DNA of 64,000 bases from Peptococcaceae bacterium BRH_c23 (GTDB lineage Bacteria > Bacillota_B > Desulfitobacteriia > Desulfitobacteriales > Desulfitobacteriaceae), in NCBI GenBank assembly GCA_000961805.1, contig LADV01000130.1, positions 1-64,000 on the forward strand, given 5' to 3'. This document shows, in pieces, positions 1 to 8,234 of this stretch. The notes under the pieces were generated by a model. It was given only the letters and a program-made list of their open reading frames with translations, searched no databases and was not told the origin of the DNA. The position numbers and the translations under genes are program-made. The stretch's first letter is position 1. Every line of letters starts with the position of its first letter.

Positions 1-1341
1 GTGGACTGGAATCTCGAATTATCTCATATTGCTAAAGTTAATGAAGAGAAGAACGGACCTGCTTTACTTTTTGAAAATGTAAAAGGTTACAAAAATCCGG
101 TGTTTGTTAGTGCTCTATCGAGTACCCAGCGTTTAGCGATCGCTATGAATATGCCGGTCAAGACTACTATGACCCAAATGGCTAGAGAATGGGTAGATAG
201 AACTAAAGAACTAATACCCCCTGTGTTTGTTGAAAGTGGACCGATTAAAGAAAATATCGATATAGGTGACGACATTAATTTGTTCAAATTCCCAGTTCCG
301 AAATTTTACGAAATGGACGGCGGTCGATACATTGGAACCTTTGTTTGTGTTTTAACTAAAGATCCGGATAACGGGTGGATAAATATCGGTACCTACAGGA
401 TGCAAATTCTTGATGAAAAAACCTGTGGAATCATGCTGATCAAAGGAAAACATGGTGACTTGCACCGGATGAAATATGCTAAACTTAATAAACCAATGCA
501 AGTAGCCGCAGTCATCGGATATGATCCGCTGATGTTCTTAGCTTCCAGTACGCTCATTGGTGCCGGGGAAGATGAGTACAACTACATTGGCTCTTTGCGT
601 GGCCGTCCTGTGGAAGTGGTTAAAGGGGAATTCGTCGACTTACCTATTCCGGCAGCAGCAGAAATGGTGATTGAAGGGGAATTATGGCCCGAGGAATTAC
701 GTGCAGAAGGACCGTTTGGTGAATATACCGGTTACTATTCGGGAAAAGGCACTGTTCCCAGACACTATATTAATGTTAAGGCTGTTACTTATCGTAACGA
801 TATGGTTTTCCACGCCACGACTGTGGGAAGGCCGGTAACTGATACCCACATGATTCAGTCAATGAACCGAACTTCAACATTATGGTCTGATCTCGAAGCG
901 ATGAAAATTCCCGGCATTCAATCAGTTTATATTCCACCTGAGTCTTCGGGAAGATTTATGGCGATCGTCTCAGTAAAACAAATGTATCCCGGTCATTCCA
1001 ACCATGTTGGAAATGCGGTAATTGCTACTTCTACGGGGTCGTATGGACTAAAAGTCGTAATTGTTGTCGATGATGATATACCGGCTGATGATATGGGCCG
1101 TGTTATTTGGGCCATGAGTACAAGAATGGCTCCAGAACGTGGAGTTCAGATCATATCACGCGGCCGTTCGACGCCTTTGGACCCATCTTTACCCATTGGA
1201 AACAGGGATATAACCTCCAGAATTATCATGGACTGCTGTATTCCCTATGAATGGGAGGAAAAACCTATTAATATCAAATTGAGTGATACCGTCTTAGATA
1301 TGGTAAAGTCAAAATGGCTTGATTATGGCTTTAAGGAGTAA
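1..1341 (+). CDS. UbiD family decarboxylase, 5' end outside window
   Basis: Prenylated-FMN dependent (de)carboxylase of the UbiD family, acting on aromatic or alpha,beta-unsaturated acids. The sequence opens inside the conserved N-terminal region: family members normally have about 20-25 residues before the DWNLEL-like segment, and the GTG at base 1 would read as the Val of that segment. I therefore take the gene as truncated by the window edge. Visible family features are ALLFENVKGY (residues 22-31), the cofactor/metal segment NIGTYR (N128, R133) and the catalytic acid pair in EGPFGE (E236, E241). Substrate cannot be told. It ends 280 bp before an isopentenyl-diphosphate isomerase gene on the same strand. 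Confidence 0.9.
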   Translation: MDWNLELSHIAKVNEEKNGPALLFENVKGYKNPVFVSALSSTQRLAIAMNMPVKTTMTQMAREWVDRTKELIPPVFVESGPIKENIDIGDDINLFKFPVPKFYEMDGGRYIGTFVCVLTKDPDNGWINIGTYRMQILDEKTCGIMLIKGKHGDLHRMKYAKLNKPMQVAAVIGYDPLMFLASSTLIGAGEDEYNYIGSLRGRPVEVVKGEFVDLPIPAAAEMVIEGELWPEELRAEGPFGEYTGYYSGKGTVPRHYINVKAVTYRNDMVFHATTVGRPVTDTHMIQSMNRTSTLWSDLEAMKIPGIQSVYIPPESSGRFMAIVSVKQMYPGHSNHVGNAVIATSTGSYGLKVVIVVDDDIPADDMGRVIWAMSTRMAPERGVQIISRGRSTPLDPSLPIGNRDITSRIIMDCCIPYEWEEKPINIKLSDTVLDMVKSKWLDYGFKE

Positions 1342-1467
1342 CTATACCCCAAAAATAGAGTTCACTACTATTTTCCCTCAGAAGATACTTAATGTATAAT
1401 ATTAAAGAATGCTTACTTCAGAGGGGTATTTAAACCCTACCTTAAAATTAAGTTAAGTTATCCGGGA

Positions 1468-1510
1468 GCTAACCGCTACTTAAGAGGTGGGACTCTTAAT
1501 GGCGGTTGGC
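1468..1510 (+). other. Imperfect hairpin upstream of the isomerase gene
   Basis: Inverted repeat with arms of about 18 bases (GCTAACCGCT... against ...GGCGGTTGGC, with an inner TTAAGAG/CTCTTAA pair) between the UbiD gene and the isomerase gene. No T-run follows, so it is not a typical terminator. A leader structure is possible, but I match it to no riboswitch class. A TATAAT at 1395-1400 lies upstream and could be the -10 of the following operon. Confidence 0.45.
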
Positions 1511-1624
1511 CTCTAATAAGCTGGAGATTTAAACTTATAGTAATCGAGTGAATGATATATATATAGTATTTTGCGTGTTTGCTAACAGTATTATGGCCGT
1601 GGGGTTGTAAAGAGGTAGATAAAG

Positions 1625-2689
1625 ATGGATAACGACGATAAAGAGAGTAAACTATCCAGGCAGGTTCGCAAAAAGGAACATATTGAATTTGCGATGAAGG
1701 CTGCTGTAGAATCAAATGGAAGCAACGGTTTTTCCGATGTTCATTTGCTTTATGAGGCCTTGCCAGAATTAAATCTTGAGGAGATTGACACTACCCTTTA
1801 CTTTTTAGGCAAGAGGCTAAATGCTCCACTATTAATAAATGCTATAACGGGAGGGCATCCAGACGTTAAACACATCAACCGAAGTTTGGCAAAGGTGGCT
1901 GCTCGGACAGGAATCGCAATGGCTGTTGGCTCTCAGATGGCTGGGTTGGAAAATTCGGATGTTCAAGATACGTATAAAGTTGCCCGCGATGAAAACCCAG
2001 ATGGAGTTTTATTGGCTAATGTAAGTGCACTCACTTCGTGGATAATGGTAAAAGAAGCTATCGAAATGATCAATGCGGACGGGGTTCAATTACATTTAAA
2101 TGTGGCTCAGGAACTGGCTATGACTGAGGGAGACAGGAATTTCAGGGGTACATTAGCTAATATCGAAAGAATAGTAGCGTTATCAAATGTACCTGTTATT
2201 GTCAAAGAGGTTGGATTTGGTTTGTCCCGTGAGACGATTAAGAAAATCCATGATACTGGGGTGCGGTACATCGATACTGCCGGAAAAGGGGGAACGGATT
2301 TTATTCAGATTGAAACTATGCGTTCGGGTCAGGACTACCTAGGGCACTACCAGAATATCGGTATATCTACAGCTGCAAGCCTTATAGAAGCCCAAAGCTT
2401 AAATTTACCGCTTAGTATTTTGGCTTCCGGCGGTTTTAAAGGTGGGAGTGATGTAGCGGGAGCACTTGCTTTAGGGGCACAATTGGTAGGGTTTGCAGGG
2501 CATTTCTTGCAGGTTCTATTCGAAAGTACTGAGCAAGGTCTTAACGAACGAGTCGATAGAATCATAGATCAGTTAAGACGAACGATGTTAATGGTCGGGG
2601 CCTCTAATTTGAAAGAATTGGCTGGGAAACCCGTGGTTATTACGGGAAGTACTGCAGAATGGCTAACCTGGAGGGGTATAAAAAGATGA
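1625..2689 (+). CDS. fni: Type 2 isopentenyl-diphosphate delta-isomerase (FMN-dependent)
   Basis: Interconverts IPP and DMAPP in isoprenoid synthesis using reduced FMN and Mg2+. At 354 aa it has the usual length. Visible features are the N-terminal RKKEH segment (about 15-19), NAITGGH, the GSQMAG stretch, HLNVAQE with the metal/substrate Gln-Glu, VKEVGFG, the FMN phosphate-binding DTAGKGGT, and the C-terminal ASGGFKGGSD / GAQLVGFA loop of the TIM barrel. The start ATG follows an AGAGGT ribosome binding site. It heads a three-gene operon: its TGA overlaps the next start as ATGA. Confidence 0.93.
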   Translation: MDNDDKESKLSRQVRKKEHIEFAMKAAVESNGSNGFSDVHLLYEALPELNLEEIDTTLYFLGKRLNAPLLINAITGGHPDVKHINRSLAKVAARTGIAMAVGSQMAGLENSDVQDTYKVARDENPDGVLLANVSALTSWIMVKEAIEMINADGVQLHLNVAQELAMTEGDRNFRGTLANIERIVALSNVPVIVKEVGFGLSRETIKKIHDTGVRYIDTAGKGGTDFIQIETMRSGQDYLGHYQNIGISTAASLIEAQSLNLPLSILASGGFKGGSDVAGALALGAQLVGFAGHFLQVLFESTEQGLNERVDRIIDQLRRTMLMVGASNLKELAGKPVVITGSTAEWLTWRGIKR

Positions 2690-3204
2690 GCGAAAAGGCC
2701 CAAAGGTTGCTTAATTACCTAGAAAAACATAACACAATGATCCTTTCTACATATGGGGAAAACGGACCGTGGGCAACCCCCGTTTTTTTTATTAATCACG
2801 GATTTCGTATCTATTTCTTATCGGAACTTACGTCTATACACAGCACTAACTTGCGCGAGAAATCTCTATCTGCCGCGGTGATTACCGAAGACTATGAGGA
2901 TTGGAAGAAAATACAAGGCATTCAATTGCAAGGGAATGCTTACTTAATTACTAACTTAAAGAAGGCGGCGCTGCTCTTAGCTTCATATTGTAAAAAATAT
3001 CCTGCAGCTCTGCACATTTTTCAGACTCCAGGCGCCTTTAAGGGAGTTCCCAATGCTCGTTGGCACTGTCTAGTCCCTCATTATTTGAAATTCACGGATA
3101 ACACAGAAAAGTTCGGTCATCGTTTAGAGTTAGAATTAAAAGTTATTAAGCGCGATAATGAGTTTGATTATGAAGAGGATAGTGCCATGGGAGGACTTGT
3201 ATGA
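2686..3204 (+). CDS. Pyridoxamine 5'-phosphate oxidase-like (FMN split-barrel) protein
   Basis: 172-aa protein starting MSEKAQRLLNYLEKHNTM with the split-barrel pattern: a start helix, then MILSTYGENGPWATPVFF, then IYFLSELTSIHSTNLREK and a strand ending IQLQGNAYLI. The family binds FMN, F420 or heme; the ligand here is not evident. I chose ATG 2686 because GGAGGGG (2670-2676) is well spaced from it and it overlaps the isomerase stop as ATGA, a sign of translational coupling; an upstream ATG at 2659 has no such signal. Its place between an FMN-dependent isomerase and a regulator suggests a flavin-linked role. Confidence 0.75.
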   Translation: MSEKAQRLLNYLEKHNTMILSTYGENGPWATPVFFINHGFRIYFLSELTSIHSTNLREKSLSAAVITEDYEDWKKIQGIQLQGNAYLITNLKKAALLLASYCKKYPAALHIFQTPGAFKGVPNARWHCLVPHYLKFTDNTEKFGHRLELELKVIKRDNEFDYEEDSAMGGLV

Positions 3205-3530
3205 TAAATATTATTTATGCTGTTCCGGAAAATCATGGCACAGTTGATCGAATTGTTAGAACTAAAGCAAACAAGGATGTTAAATTTGAATTAGTTAAGA
3301 AAGTGGATATTGAGGACTTGATTGATTCTTTCGTTTTGTCTACGAATAATCAAATAACCGTGCTGGAAGTCAAAGAAATATTTGATAGTCCGATCCAAAC
3401 CATGACAGTAGAGTCTGATCAGGGAGACGAGATGGTCGAAAAGAAAAAAAGACTAACGCGCCAGGAGACCGCAGAAATGCTTGGTATAAGTCGCACCACC
3501 TTGTGGAGAAAGTCCAAACAAAACCAGTGA
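3201..3530 (+). CDS. Small protein with C-terminal helix-turn-helix
   Basis: 109 aa, third gene of the isomerase operon, again starting in an ATGA overlap with the gene before and preceded by GGGAGG. The C-terminal 35 residues (KKRLTRQETAEMLGISRT...) form a clear Fis-type/Xre-like helix-turn-helix of the kind found at the end of sigma-54 activators. The N-terminal 70 residues are not recognised. It could be an autogenous DNA-binding regulator of the operon, but this is inference from position. Confidence 0.7.
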   Translation: MINIIYAVPENHGTVDRIVRTKANKDVKFELVKKVDIEDLIDSFVLSTNNQITVLEVKEIFDSPIQTMTVESDQGDEMVEKKKRLTRQETAEMLGISRTTLWRKSKQNQ

Positions 3531-3553
3531 TGGAGTGAAATAGCGCCACTGAA

Positions 3554-3609
3554 AAAACGTGTTAAGATCAGGGAAAAGCCTTAGCTATTCCCTGATCTTA
3601 ACACGTTTT
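3554..3609. terminator. Strong bidirectional hairpin
   Basis: Near-perfect inverted repeat of about 21 bp arms (AAAACGTGTTAAGATCAGGG paired with its complement) with A-run before and T-run after. It ends the isomerase operon on the plus strand and serves the minus-strand remnant beside it. Confidence 0.85.
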
Positions 3610-3628
3610 ATTCTTAAATTCTTAAGTT

Positions 3629-3838
3629 TTACAAGCGGTTGGAAACGGAAACACCTACAAAATCTACAAAATTTCTGACGAAAGGAATTTTGTAGGAATC
3701 ACTGTTGCAAATCATCCACGTATTACGCGTAAAGGGCGTATTATCTTTAGTGTACATACGTTGTTTATATAATCCAACAGTACTTTCAATGAATTCGGGT
3801 ACAAGAAAAATACCGTAGCCCAGCCCATTAGCAATCAT
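3629..3838 (-). pseudogene. LysR-type regulator remnant (C-terminal end only)
   Basis: A 69-residue stretch whose pattern (GLGYGIFLVPEF ... NTWMICNSDSYKIPFVRNFVDFV) matches the last part of a LysR substrate-binding domain: the glycine-rich turn, a variable loop, then the W-x-hydrophobic strand and closing helix. The DNA-binding half and most of the effector domain are absent, since full LysR proteins have about 300 residues. I read it as a decayed gene. Confidence 0.6.
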
Positions 3839-4051
3839 TGGCTTTTTTAGAACTGTGAAATTTGGTTCTGTTTAGAGCAGATTACCTTTCTGGAATAATA
3901 CTGTATAATGCGTGGTTATGGTTTGTTCGCTACTAGCCCATGTGGTATATTATAGGAGTGTTTTTAGCCATGACAATATTATCAGTTGTGTTAGAAAACT
4001 GTTTAATTTTAAAAAGCACATAATTGTTTAAAGCATTAAGGAGTGTATCGT

Positions 4052-4684
4052 ATGCCAGTATCTGTAAAAAATATTTTTTGTGTAGGTCGAAATTATGTTC
4101 AACACGCTCAAGAACTTAACAATGCGGTTCCACAATCCCCATTGTTGTTTACTAAGCCAACCCATTCTTTAGCTGAGGCTAATGGCCGTGAGATAATCTT
4201 TCCGGGAGATCGAGGCCAAATTCAATATGAAGTAGAACTCGTATTCCATATTGCAAGACAATATGAGCCTGGAATTAAGCTAGATGACCTAGTGGACCAA
4301 ATGGCTATAGGTATCGACTTTACCTTGCGTGATGTTCAGATAGAGTTAAAAGGGAAAGGCTATCCCTGGGTACTAGCCAAAGGGTTTATCAACTCGGCCG
4401 TAATCACCCCTTGGCAGCCTTTTGCTGGACTTAAAGCTATGCTGGATGTAGTTTTTTCTTTAGACAAAAATGGACAAGAGGTTCAACGGGGTACTATGAA
4501 AAATATGATTTTTGACTTACCGACAGTCATTGAATATACTGCACTACACCTTGGACTTGGGCAAGGGGATATCATTTTTACGGGTACTCCAGCGGGAGTG
4601 GGGCCGGTACTTGACGGGGATCGTTTTGCTTGTAAATTGGCTGATCAAGAATTGGGGAACTGCATCATAAAGCTCTCGAAATAA
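4052..4684 (+). CDS. Fumarylacetoacetate hydrolase (FAH) family protein
   Basis: 210-aa single-domain FAH protein. These Mg2+/Mn2+ enzymes cut C-C bonds in acylpyruvates or hydrate/decarboxylate 2-oxo dienoates. Visible features: the opener IFCVGRNYVQHAQEL, LFTKPTHS, the metal ligand pair in QIQYEVELVFHI (two Glu), the third ligand Asp in GIDFTLRDVQ, and the C-terminal IIFTGTPAGVGP. Start ATG 4052 was chosen over an in-frame GTG at 4043 because AAGGAG at 4038-4043 is spaced 8 nt from it. It is monocistronic, with a terminator directly behind. The substrate is unknown; acylpyruvate hydrolase is a fair guess. Confidence 0.9.
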   Translation: MPVSVKNIFCVGRNYVQHAQELNNAVPQSPLLFTKPTHSLAEANGREIIFPGDRGQIQYEVELVFHIARQYEPGIKLDDLVDQMAIGIDFTLRDVQIELKGKGYPWVLAKGFINSAVITPWQPFAGLKAMLDVVFSLDKNGQEVQRGTMKNMIFDLPTVIEYTALHLGLGQGDIIFTGTPAGVGPVLDGDRFACKLADQELGNCIIKLSK

Positions 4685-4715
4685 GAATATGGACTTTAAT
4701 CATTTAAACGATAGT

Positions 4716-4765
4716 ATAGGGTTGTAACAAACTTCTGTTTTGAAGTAGGTTACAACCCTATTTTT
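4716..4765 (+). terminator. Rho-independent terminator after FAH gene
   Basis: Arms ATAGGGTTGTAAC and GTTACAACCCTAT, then TTTTT. Confidence 0.9.
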
Positions 4766-4822
4766 GCAGCGCAATGCAACTAAGGCGATAGCCTTCGCTA
4801 AAGGCTAGGTTCCTTTTCCTTT

Positions 4823-5803
4823 TTACTTGACTGATTCTCTTAATTCCGGGACTAGATTTGGTGGTTCTTTTCCCATAAGCGCTCTGACGAGATTTTCGGC
4901 TGCTAGCATCGCCATATCAAAACGCGTTTGGGCCGTGGCCGATCCAATGTGAGGGATAGTTACAACATTTTGCATCCCTAAGAGTGGATTATGGGGTTCA
5001 ATGGGTTCCTTACTATATACGTCAAGTCCAGCTCCAGAAATTTTTCCCTCCGCAAGTGCTTTTATGAGGGCATTTTCATTAACTGTCTCTCCACGTGAAG
5101 CATTAATAAAAATTGCTGACCGTTTCATGAGGTTAAATTCTCTATCGCTCATTATATTTACCGTTTTAGGGGTAAGGGGGGTCATAAGGACAACAAAATC
5201 CGACTCCTGAAGTAACTGTTCCATGGAACAGTGCTCAACACCCATTCTATTTTCGACATCAACTTTTCGCGTACGGTTACAATAGAGGATACGCATTTTA
5301 AAGCCGAATTTTGCCCTTTCTGCTATGCATTCTCCAATTCTACCCATACCTATGATCCCGATTGTCCTATGATGAACATCAGTGCCAAACAGTTCTTCTC
5401 CAACGACCCCTCGCCACTGACCTGCCTTTACAAATCGATCTAGTTCGGGAATCCGGCGGGCTGTTGCTATCATCAAGCCTAATACCAAATCTGCCACAGT
5501 GTCGTCAAGGACAGTGGGAGTATTTGTTCCAATTATCCCTCTAGACTTCATGGCTCCCAAATCAAAGTTGTTATATCCAACAGAGATATTACTTACAACT
5601 CTTAATCTTGGAGCAGAATCCAGTAATTCTTGATTTATGTATTCTCTGTTTGTCAAAAGTCCATCCGAGTTCCCAATAACTTTTAGGAGTTCATTACGAG
5701 GAATAAGTCCTGACCCATTCCATGTGTCGTAGTCACAATATTGATCGATATAGTCTTCCACTTCCTTAGGAACTTTCTTAGCAATAAAAACTTTTGGCCT
5801 CAT
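4823..5803 (-). CDS. D-2-hydroxyacid dehydrogenase (glyoxylate/hydroxypyruvate reductase-like)
   Basis: 326 aa, NAD(P)H-dependent reductase of 2-oxo acids to D-2-hydroxy acids. The substrate domain has VVSNISVGYNNFD, the Rossmann loop is GIIGMGRIGECIAERA, the catalytic Arg lies in FINASRGETVNE, and the catalytic His in IPHIGSATAQTR. Phe/Asn use before the Rossmann fold resembles glyoxylate and hydroxypyruvate reductases (GhrB/GyaR type) rather than D-lactate dehydrogenase; I cannot settle the substrate. AGGGAG sits 6-10 nt before the ATG. Confidence 0.88.
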   Translation of the reverse strand: MRPKVFIAKKVPKEVEDYIDQYCDYDTWNGSGLIPRNELLKVIGNSDGLLTNREYINQELLDSAPRLRVVSNISVGYNNFDLGAMKSRGIIGTNTPTVLDDTVADLVLGLMIATARRIPELDRFVKAGQWRGVVGEELFGTDVHHRTIGIIGMGRIGECIAERAKFGFKMRILYCNRTRKVDVENRMGVEHCSMEQLLQESDFVVLMTPLTPKTVNIMSDREFNLMKRSAIFINASRGETVNENALIKALAEGKISGAGLDVYSKEPIEPHNPLLGMQNVVTIPHIGSATAQTRFDMAMLAAENLVRALMGKEPPNLVPELRESVK

Positions 5804-5876
5804 CTTATTCTCCCTTACTTATAGTTTATATTATTATAAAGTAGAAACATACTGGGATACAAGGAGTTGATTTCTA

Positions 5877-5920
5877 AAAACAAAAGAGCTGCCTTCAGAC
5901 TGAAGTAGCTCCTTTGTTTA
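5877..5920 (-). terminator. Hairpin between two minus-strand genes
   Basis: AAACAAAGGAGCT... pairs with ...AGCTCTTTTGTTT; read on the minus strand it is followed by a T-run, ending the aldolase remnant upstream of the dehydrogenase gene. On the plus strand it also has an A/T-rich tail. Confidence 0.8.
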
Positions 5921-5923
5921 GGA

Positions 5924-6271
5924 CTAGCGGGTTTTAACCATGGTTAGTGACGATTGTGTACGGGTTAAAATTTCTTTAAGCTCTGCTCTTTCTACCTCTC
6001 CAATAGGGAGAAGAGGGGGGCGGGGATCTCCTCCATAATAGCCGAGCATATCTAAGGCGGCTTTAAGGCCGGCAATCCCAAAGCGAGCAGTCACCGCTGC
6101 ATTGCTCGCGATCTGGACAATGTTTCCGCCGCTATCCTTGATACCCATGATGTTGGGATGCTGAGCCAATTCAGCAACGAGTTTGGCGGATAAATTGATT
6201 CCTGTATTACCCGGGAGACATAGTTTAGGCCTCATAATTACGATCACCTGACCTTTATAAATTTGACCCAA
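5924..6271 (-). pseudogene. DapA-family aldolase/synthase remnant with internal deletion
   Basis: Only two pieces of a DHDPS/N-acetylneuraminate lyase-type TIM barrel remain. LPGNTGINLSAKLVAELAQ followed by IMGIKDSGGN carries the Schiff-base Lys. It then jumps straight into the C-terminal end AAVTARFGIAGLKAALDMLG ... PIGEVERAELKEIL. Family members have about 290-300 residues; here the N-terminal ~130 and an internal ~100 are missing, so a fused relic of 115 residues is left. It is not expected to be active. Confidence 0.75.
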
Positions 6272-6491
6272 AAGCGAGAAGATAACTCTCTACCATAAAT
6301 AATTATAATGACCATACCTATCCCATATTATAGGGTAACTATAACACATGGAGTCAATCAAAAACTATGGAATTGACTTTAGCTTTTCATGTATTCTTCT
6401 GTTGAAGATAATACAGTATTCTAGGGGGATTGGGTAAAAAAACACGTTGAAAAAACGAGTGAGAGGGTTTATAGTGAATGATGTTTATTGG

Positions 6492-6509
6492 CTAGGGGAA
6501 TTCCCCTAG
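6492..6509. promoter_or_regulatory. 18-bp perfect palindrome (candidate operator)
   Basis: CTAGGGGAATTCCCCTAG lies 31 bp before the ATG of the DUF401 gene. A related half-site, CTAGGGGGATT, sits about 70 bp upstream (6421). The palindrome falls inside a possible N-terminal extension of the downstream gene from TTG 6488, which is one reason to prefer the ATG at 6541. Confidence 0.4.
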
Positions 6510-6540
6510 GCCATCTGGAAATAGAAGGGACGTTGAAACC

Positions 6541-7801
6541 CATGATCGTCATGGCGAAAATTCTAAGCACCTTGATCCTTGTTATTTGGCTTCTGCGGAG
6601 GCGCGTTCAAATCGGGTATGCTATGTTAGCAGGCTCGATTATCTTATTCTTAATTGCTTCGCCCACCTGGGAAAAAGCATCTGCTTCACTTCAAGCTACC
6701 TTACTGGAAATAAGAACCTGGGAAGTCATGCTAGCGATGTTTTTCGTCATGTGCCTTGAGCACCTTCTACGCACGAGTGGAACCATAGAAGGTTTTATGA
6801 AGTCTATGAAAACAATGCTGCGCAGTGATCGCGTCCTACTCGCTCTCATGCCTGCTTTCTTGGGCTTACTTCCCTCGTTGGGTGGAGCAATTTTCTCGGC
6901 ACCCATGGTAGAGCACGCTAGCAAAAGGTACCATCTTACTCCGGAAAACAAGGTTACTATTAACTATTGGTTTCGCCATATCTGGGAATATTCGAATCCT
7001 ATTGTTCCTGCCTTAATCCTCGGTAGTCAAATATCATCTATTCCCTTAGGCACCTTAGTAACTCACATGGTAGGATATACATTCTTGGCACTGATCCTGG
7101 GTTGGATATTCCTTCTAACAGGGGTAAAATTCCGCCCTCAAAAGCAACTGGAAAATCAAACCAAGCTTGAAGTTTCTGCTTCGCTAGAAGCCACTCTTGT
7201 TGAATCCACTTTGACTAAAACTTCTTGGCACTCTGTGCGGTATATACTCCTGGCACTTGGCCCAATTATCGTAAACATCATCCTCGTGGTCACCTTTCAT
7301 TTGAGTGCAGCGGTTTCCATGGGATTAGTCGTCCTCGCAATGATTGTAATCTTGCGCTTACGATGGAAACAAGTGATCCGTATGATGATTAATTCATTTG
7401 AGAAAAAACTCCTTTTGGGAATTCTCAGTATCATGTTCTTTCAAAATGTCCTAACGGCCTCAGGGTTGGTGCAGGAACTTGTTGCGCTTTTACAAGGCAC
7501 AAATCTTCCCATCGCAATCATGCTTGGACTCAGTGCTCTGATGGTCGGAATCCTCACTGGGTCCCCCCAAGCCGTTGTTGCGATCACTTTCCCGATTATT
7601 GCAGCTCTTGCACCAGGTAGTATTAATACAGCTACCACCGCGTACATCATGGGTATCGCCGGAGCGATGCTCTCGCCGGCGCATCTTTGCCTAATTGTAA
7701 CGGGGGAATACTTCAAAGGAGACATCTTTAAGTCGCTACGCCCTGTACTGCTTCTCGAAGGCATCATCCTTATGATTGTTATGGTAACTTACTTTGTATA
7801 A
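6541..7801 (+). CDS. DUF401 family integral membrane permease
   Basis: About 419 residues, nearly all hydrophobic, with about 10-11 predicted helices. Characteristic segments are LLPSLGGAIFSAPMVE, INYWFRHIWEYSNPI and the C-terminal GILTGSPQAVVAITFPI / SPAHLCLIVTGEYF, typical of the DUF401 family, which is related to ion-transporter/GntP-like permeases. The substrate is unknown. GAAGGGA at 6524-6530 favours ATG 6541; a longer version from TTG 6488 would translate through a perfect palindrome. Neighbouring aldolase and hydroxyacid dehydrogenase genes suggest an organic acid, but this is weak. Confidence 0.75.
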
Positions 7802-7960
7802 AAGGGCATACTGATAGAAGAATGACAAAGGAAGCTGCGCTAATCATTAGATGATGCATCTCAAGCTCTTTTGGAACTTGACAATACTACGTTAATTCCA
7901 TTCATGCTCATCGAAACGGATTATAAGAGAAATAGGAAATAGGTCTGAAATAAAGAGACA

Positions 7961-8059
7961 ATGGTGCCATCTAGCATCATTTCCTTAGGATATCCTGTCG
8001 AAACTATACAAGCTACGGACCGATACGATGAAACCTGTATTCATCGAGAAATTTGGTGA
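7961..8059 (+). pseudogene. Nitroreductase remnant (last ~32 codons)
   Basis: In the 433-bp space after the DUF401 gene, one frame reads MVPSSIISLGYPVETIQ, then DRYDETCIHREIW and a stop. This is the classic C-terminal signature of nitroreductase-family flavoproteins (P-x-S-I-I-x-L-GYP ... R-x-x-x-x-x-H-x-x-x-W). The preceding sequence carries stops and the FMN-binding part is gone. The rest of 7802-8234 holds two hairpins and no other gene that I can see. Confidence 0.6.
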
Positions 8060-8091
8060 AACTGCCATCCGAATGTGATTTAGGGTGTTCA

Positions 8092-8140
8092 AAAGCCCTC
8101 TTGGGCCGTAATAATTCACGGTACAGAGGGCTTTATCTTT
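8092..8140 (+). terminator. Hairpin terminator
   Basis: AAAGCCCTCT and AGAGGGCTTT arms around a ~22-nt loop, followed by ATCTTT. It would end transcripts from the DUF401/nitroreductase-remnant side. Confidence 0.7.
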
Positions 8141-8185
8141 ATATTGCTATACTTTTGGGGCGAGCATTTGAAAAAAACGCTTAAC

Positions 8186-8221
8186 ACTAATACCGGTTAC
8201 CACGTGGTAACCGGTATTAGT
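8186..8221 (-). terminator. 36-bp perfect palindrome, likely terminator of the cell-wall hydrolase gene
   Basis: ACTAATACCGGTTACCAC followed by its exact complement with no loop mismatch. On the minus strand it is followed by GTTAAGCGTTTTTTT. Its perfect 18-bp symmetry is more than a terminator needs, so a protein site is also possible. Confidence 0.7.
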
Positions 8222-8234
8222 ACATATTCAATCT

